NCBI GenBank assembly: GCA_905236545.1 | Contig: CAJOQO010000128.1 | Coordinates: 1-17,140, forward strand | Length of the DNA stretch: 17,140 nt | Source of the DNA: an uncultured Lachnospiraceae bacterium | GTDB lineage: Bacteria > Bacillota > Clostridia > Lachnospirales > Lachnospiraceae | Reading direction: 5' to 3' | Shown here: positions 14,504 through 17,140 of the stretch, piece by piece | Numbering within the stretch: the first letter of the stretch is position 1 | How the letters are laid out: each line of letters begins with the position of its first letter | The notes under the pieces: generated by a model | What the model was told of the DNA's origin: nothing | Seen by the model: only the letters and a program-made list of their open reading frames with translations | Database searches by the model: none | Position numbers and translations under genes: made by a program

Positions 14504-15406
14504 ATGTACGAGATTACAGGATACACAAGATTCGGAGGCCTGCTGGGCAGTCCGGTGGCGCACAGCCTTTCACCCGCGATGCATAACCTGTCTTTCAGGA
14601 CGCTGGGGATCGACGCGGTATATCTTGCTTTTGATGTCGGACAGGAAAAGCTTGGCGAAACCGTCCGCGTATTCAGGGATCTGAATACCTATGGTTTCAA
14701 TCTTACGATGCCGGACAAAAAGAAAGTGATGGAATATCTGGATGATCTGTCTGTAGCTGCCCGCATGATCGGCGCGGTGAATACCGTCGTCAACGAAAAC
14801 GGAAAGCTGGTCGGACACAATACGGACGGTTTCGGGTACACGGCATCCGTCCGGGAGGCGGGAATCGACCTCCGGGGAAAGGAAGTGACCCTCCTGGGCG
14901 CGGGGGGCGCGGGGAGAGCTGCCTGTGTGCAGATGGCTCTGGACGGCGTCAGAACGCTGCACATTGTCAACCGCAGGTCCCGTTCTTTCCCGGAAGCCCG
15001 GGATCTGGCAGACCGGATCAACCGGGAAACGAAGTGCAGGGCTGACCTGACGGATCTTGAGGACAGTACGGCGCTCAAAAACGTGATCGGCAGCAGTGAT
15101 CTGCTGACGAATGCGACCAGTGTCGGCATGGAGCCGCATACCGATGCCTCGCCGGTTCCGGATGCATCCCTGCTGCATGAGGGACTTGCCGTATCGGACG
15201 TCATCTATCATCCGCGTACCACAAAACTGATGAAGATGGCGCAGGAGAGAGGACTGAAGACCTTTAACGGGATGTATATGCTGCTGTGGCAGGGAGCGGA
15301 GTGCTTCCGCCTGTGGACCGGGAAAGAGATGCCGGTGGAGCTGGTGCGGAAACAGTATTTTCCTGTTGCTAAGGAGCCGCAGGCCGCGGGCGTGCGGATA
15401 GAATGA
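14504..15406 (+). CDS. aroE: Shikimate dehydrogenase
   Basis: AroE reduces 3-dehydroshikimate to shikimate with NADPH in the cytoplasm. The 300-aa product has the substrate-binding GSPVAHSLSPAMHN (15-28; S21, S23), the catalytic Lys at K72 in TMPDK, AVNTVVN (91-97), HNTDGFGY (105-112; D108), the dinucleotide-binding loop GAGGAG (132-137) and the C-terminal MLLWQGAECFRLWTG block. The start at ATG 14504 gives the normal family N-terminus; AGGAGG (14495-14500) lies only 3 nt upstream, a short spacing, while the GTG at 14465 has no spaced site. aroD follows 12 nt later, so the two form an operon. No clear promoter lies between the ftsZ terminator and this gene. Confidence 0.96.
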   Translation: MYEITGYTRFGGLLGSPVAHSLSPAMHNLSFRTLGIDAVYLAFDVGQEKLGETVRVFRDLNTYGFNLTMPDKKKVMEYLDDLSVAARMIGAVNTVVNENGKLVGHNTDGFGYTASVREAGIDLRGKEVTLLGAGGAGRAACVQMALDGVRTLHIVNRRSRSFPEARDLADRINRETKCRADLTDLEDSTALKNVIGSSDLLTNATSVGMEPHTDASPVPDASLLHEGLAVSDVIYHPRTTKLMKMAQERGLKTFNGMYMLLWQGAECFRLWTGKEMPVELVRKQYFPVAKEPQAAGVRIE

Positions 15407-15418
15407 CCAGGAGGAAAC

Positions 15419-16174
15419 ATGAATACGGTCAGAGTCAGAAATATGGTGCTTGGGGACGGAATACCGAAGATCTGCGTTCCGGTCATCGCCCATACCTACG
15501 AGGAACTTGTGCGTGCGCTGGACGCCGTAAAAAAAACCAGCTTTGATCTGGTGGAGTTCCGCGCAGACTTTTATTTTCAGGAGGAGGCCCCTGCGCTCGA
15601 AGCGGTCAGAAGGGCGGTTTCGGAGAAGCCGGTGCTCTATACGATCCGGACGAAGGAGGAAGGCGGAGAGATCGAGATCAGTGATCAGGACTACCGGAAG
15701 AGGAACCTTCAGGCGGCCAGGTTTGCGGATCTTGTGGATCTCCAGCATGGCAGGCTTCACGCCGGGGGGCATACTCTGCTGACAGGAAGAAACCTGATCG
15801 CGGAGCTCCATGAAGCAGGGATGAAGGTCATTCTTTCCTGGCATGATTTCGAACGTACGCCGGAGAAAAAGGAGATCGTCCGGAAGATGACTGCGATGCA
15901 GGAGACGGACTGTGATATCACCAAAGCGGCATTTATGCCGCGCAGCAGGCAGGACGTGTGCGAGCTGCTGTCCGCGTCCGTCCGGATGCTGGAGGAAAAA
16001 GCGGACCGGCCGTTCATAACGATGTCCATGGGCAGCATCGGAAGGCTTTCAAGAGTGGCGTGCGCATTTACGGGCAGCTGCATCTCCTTTGGAACGGCTG
16101 AGGGCACGTCCGCGCCGGGACAGATCAGCGCGGACCGTCTGCGCGGGCTCTTCGGGGAACTGCAGGCGCTGTAG
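15419..16174 (+). CDS. aroD: Type I 3-dehydroquinate dehydratase
   Basis: AroD dehydrates 3-dehydroquinate to 3-dehydroshikimate, the substrate of the preceding enzyme, through a Schiff-base lysine. The 251-aa product matches the type I family throughout: VEFRADF with E46 and R48, SWHDF with catalytic H142, DITKAAFMP with Schiff-base K169, MSMGSIGRLSR, and GTAEGTSAPGQ near the end. Numbering is almost the same as in the E. coli enzyme (H143, K170). AGGAGG (15409-15414) lies 4 nt before the ATG. It forms an operon with aroE and ends at a strong terminator. Confidence 0.97.
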   Translation: MNTVRVRNMVLGDGIPKICVPVIAHTYEELVRALDAVKKTSFDLVEFRADFYFQEEAPALEAVRRAVSEKPVLYTIRTKEEGGEIEISDQDYRKRNLQAARFADLVDLQHGRLHAGGHTLLTGRNLIAELHEAGMKVILSWHDFERTPEKKEIVRKMTAMQETDCDITKAAFMPRSRQDVCELLSASVRMLEEKADRPFITMSMGSIGRLSRVACAFTGSCISFGTAEGTSAPGQISADRLRGLFGELQAL

Positions 16175-16194
16175 CGCTCAAAGGCCTTTTGGGG

Positions 16195-16228
16195 AAACGA
16201 CACTTGACGGAAAGTGTCGTTTTTTTTT
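16195..16228 (+). terminator. Rho-independent terminator after aroD
   Basis: AAACGACACTT (16195-16205) pairs perfectly with AAGTGTCGTTT (16212-16222) around a 6-nt loop. Nine T in a row (16220-16228) follow. It lies 20 nt after the aroD stop. Confidence 0.96.
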
Positions 16229-16251
16229 CGTCAGGAAACAGCGGTTGTATT

Positions 16252-16280
16252 TTGAAATCGGACAGGTGAAAAGGTACACT
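16252..16280 (+). promoter_or_regulatory. Putative sigma-A-type promoter of the MntP-like gene
   Basis: TTGAAA (16252-16257) and TACACT (16275-16280) are spaced by 17 nt, just after the aroD terminator. The leader to the TTG start would be about 85 nt. It matches the consensus moderately. I see no manganese (yybP-ykoY) riboswitch core in the leader. Confidence 0.5.
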
Positions 16281-16371
16281 CTGAACAATGTGTGCTTTCG
16301 AGCTGCGAATCGTATTCTTTCGGGCGGCATCACATGTGGAGAAGGTAGTTGTAAGAGTGGGGTGAGAACCG

Positions 16372-16944
16372 TTGAGCATATTGGAAAACACGCTGATCGT
16401 ACTCGGACTTTCCGCTAATTTTTTCCTGCTCGGGCAGTATGAAGGTTCCATGGTTCGCAGGATCGAGTGGAAAGCAGTCCTGATGATCTGCCTGATTGCC
16501 GGGGGCTTTGAGGCACTGGCTATGCTGGCGGGATATGAACTGACCAGGATTCCTTTCTTTTCGAACAGTGAGTCGGCAGATCTGAAGAACTTCTGCTACT
16601 TTGTTGCCGCGATCCTGTTTTTGCTGGTCGCGTTCTTTATGATCTATAAAGCGTTCCGGCATGCCCCGGTTCAGGAACGGCTTCACAAGATTGCCTACGG
16701 GAGGATCCTGCTGGAGGTAGTTCTTGCGGCGGTGTTTACCTTTATCGCAGGCATCGGCTGGGGATTTATCGGCCGTAATATCGGCATGGCGACGGGCGTG
16801 ATTGCCTGCGCTGCCATCCTGGCCGCGCTGGCCGGGATCTGGGTCGGATACCGTGACGGATGCCGGGGGCGTTATGCGATTTATTTTACAGGCGGGGTGA
16901 TGCTTGCGTTTGTCGGGACGGAGATTATGATCCGGTACCTGTAA
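16372..16944 (+). CDS. MntP-like small membrane protein lacking the conserved acidic residues
   Basis: This 190-aa protein has about six hydrophobic segments and a layout like the manganese efflux pump MntP. The start aligns closely (LGLSANFF against the MntP pattern FGMSMDAF), as does GGFEALAMLAGY (44-55), which matches the GxxE block of the family, and the repeat-like GIGWGF (127-132). The two Asp residues at the family's key sites are replaced: Asn16 stands where MntP has Asp16, and Phe122 aligns with the second Asp (LDAMAVG motif). Manganese export is therefore doubtful and I give no symbol. I chose TTG 16372 with GGGGTGAG (16359-16366) at 5-nt spacing. It is a single gene after the aroD terminator with its own likely promoter. 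Confidence 0.72.
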   Translation: MSILENTLIVLGLSANFFLLGQYEGSMVRRIEWKAVLMICLIAGGFEALAMLAGYELTRIPFFSNSESADLKNFCYFVAAILFLLVAFFMIYKAFRHAPVQERLHKIAYGRILLEVVLAAVFTFIAGIGWGFIGRNIGMATGVIACAAILAALAGIWVGYRDGCRGRYAIYFTGGVMLAFVGTEIMIRYL

Positions 16945-16993
16945 CACCGTTCCAAAGGAAGGCTTTCTTCGTCGAAAGCTGCGCCGCACGCGG

Positions 16994-17017
16994 CTTTGAG
17001 TGCCATGGCACTCAAAG
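16994..17017. repeat. 24-bp perfect palindrome in a hairpin-rich gene-free region
   Basis: CTTTGAGTGCCA (16994-17005) is followed at once by its exact reverse complement (17006-17017). Other inverted repeats crowd the stretch 16945-17140: GCTTTC/GAAAGC (16962-16979), GCCGC/GCGGC (16983-16994), TTCACGG/CCGTGAA (17063-17091) and GCTGC/GCAGC (17117-17129). There is no T-run on either strand, so it is not a standard terminator, and I see no gene here. Confidence 0.8.
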
Positions 17018-17140
17018 ATCCTTCCGGGAAACGCTTCGCCGCAGGCCGCAGGAGGGTTACTATTCACGGCCCCTTCCCCACAGACCGTGAACCGTCTGCG
17101 CTGACGCGCATCCGTCGCTGCTTCGCAGCCTGTTGTTCCC

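Noticed and set aside
14311..14586. 91-codon + strand frame running from the ftsZ terminator into aroE.
   Set aside because: It runs through the terminator hairpin and then overlaps aroE in another frame, with no ribosome binding site and no recognisable domain.
16229..16371. Possible yybP-ykoY manganese riboswitch before the MntP-like gene.
   Set aside because: I could not find the conserved core segments of that riboswitch; the leader is also short. A covariance-model search would settle it.

Overview
The window reads as a chromosomal segment of a fairly GC-rich member of the Clostridia, most likely a Lachnospiraceae-type Firmicute. This rests on strong AGGAGG-type ribosome binding sites, TTG and GTG starts, TTGNNN-N17-TANNNT promoters, a DivIB-type FtsQ, and a division and cell-wall (dcw) cluster that lacks ftsA. 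The genus cannot be read from the sequence. All recognised genes lie on the + strand and none shows a frameshift.

Region 1 (1-4660) is one operon. It holds the 3' end of folC, a 52-codon ORF overlapping folC, a large membrane protein with a zinc ribbon and TPR-like repeats (820-2607), and a 662-aa protein with a divergent RelA/SpoT synthetase-like domain (2614-4602). A strong intrinsic terminator at 4621-4659 closes it.

Region 2 (4660-14393) is the dcw cluster. A sigma-A-type promoter (4769-4797) is followed at once by GTGG boxes at an exact 10-bp period, the expected form of a MraZ operator. Then come mraZ, rsmH, ftsL, a class B PBP (ftsI/spoVD type), mraY, murD, ftsQ/divIB and ftsZ. The set is compact: murE, murF, ftsW, murG, murC and ftsA are absent, and murD overlaps ftsQ by 4 nt. 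ftsZ has its own promoter (13023-13051) and a terminator follows it (14362-14393).

Region 3 (14394-16228) holds two shikimate-pathway genes, aroE and aroD, with a long inverted repeat before aroE and a terminator after aroD. Region 4 (16229-17140) holds one small membrane protein colinear with MntP manganese exporters but lacking both acidic residues of that family. After it comes a gene-free, hairpin-dense stretch that includes a 24-bp perfect palindrome.

The most unusual signal links regions 1 and 2. The PBP and FtsQ, both bitopic divisome proteins, end in clearly homologous extracytoplasmic tails of about 50 residues (FDSSG-x-L ... G-x-V-x-D-S-x-G-N-x-I-x-G-C ...). The membrane TPR-like protein encoded upstream ends in two copies of a related motif (DPxTGQGYDMYGNPVY). 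In the PBP this tail sits where SpoVD-type enzymes usually carry a PASTA domain. I infer a shared surface module, possibly for binding the wall or each other, that ties the three proteins together.
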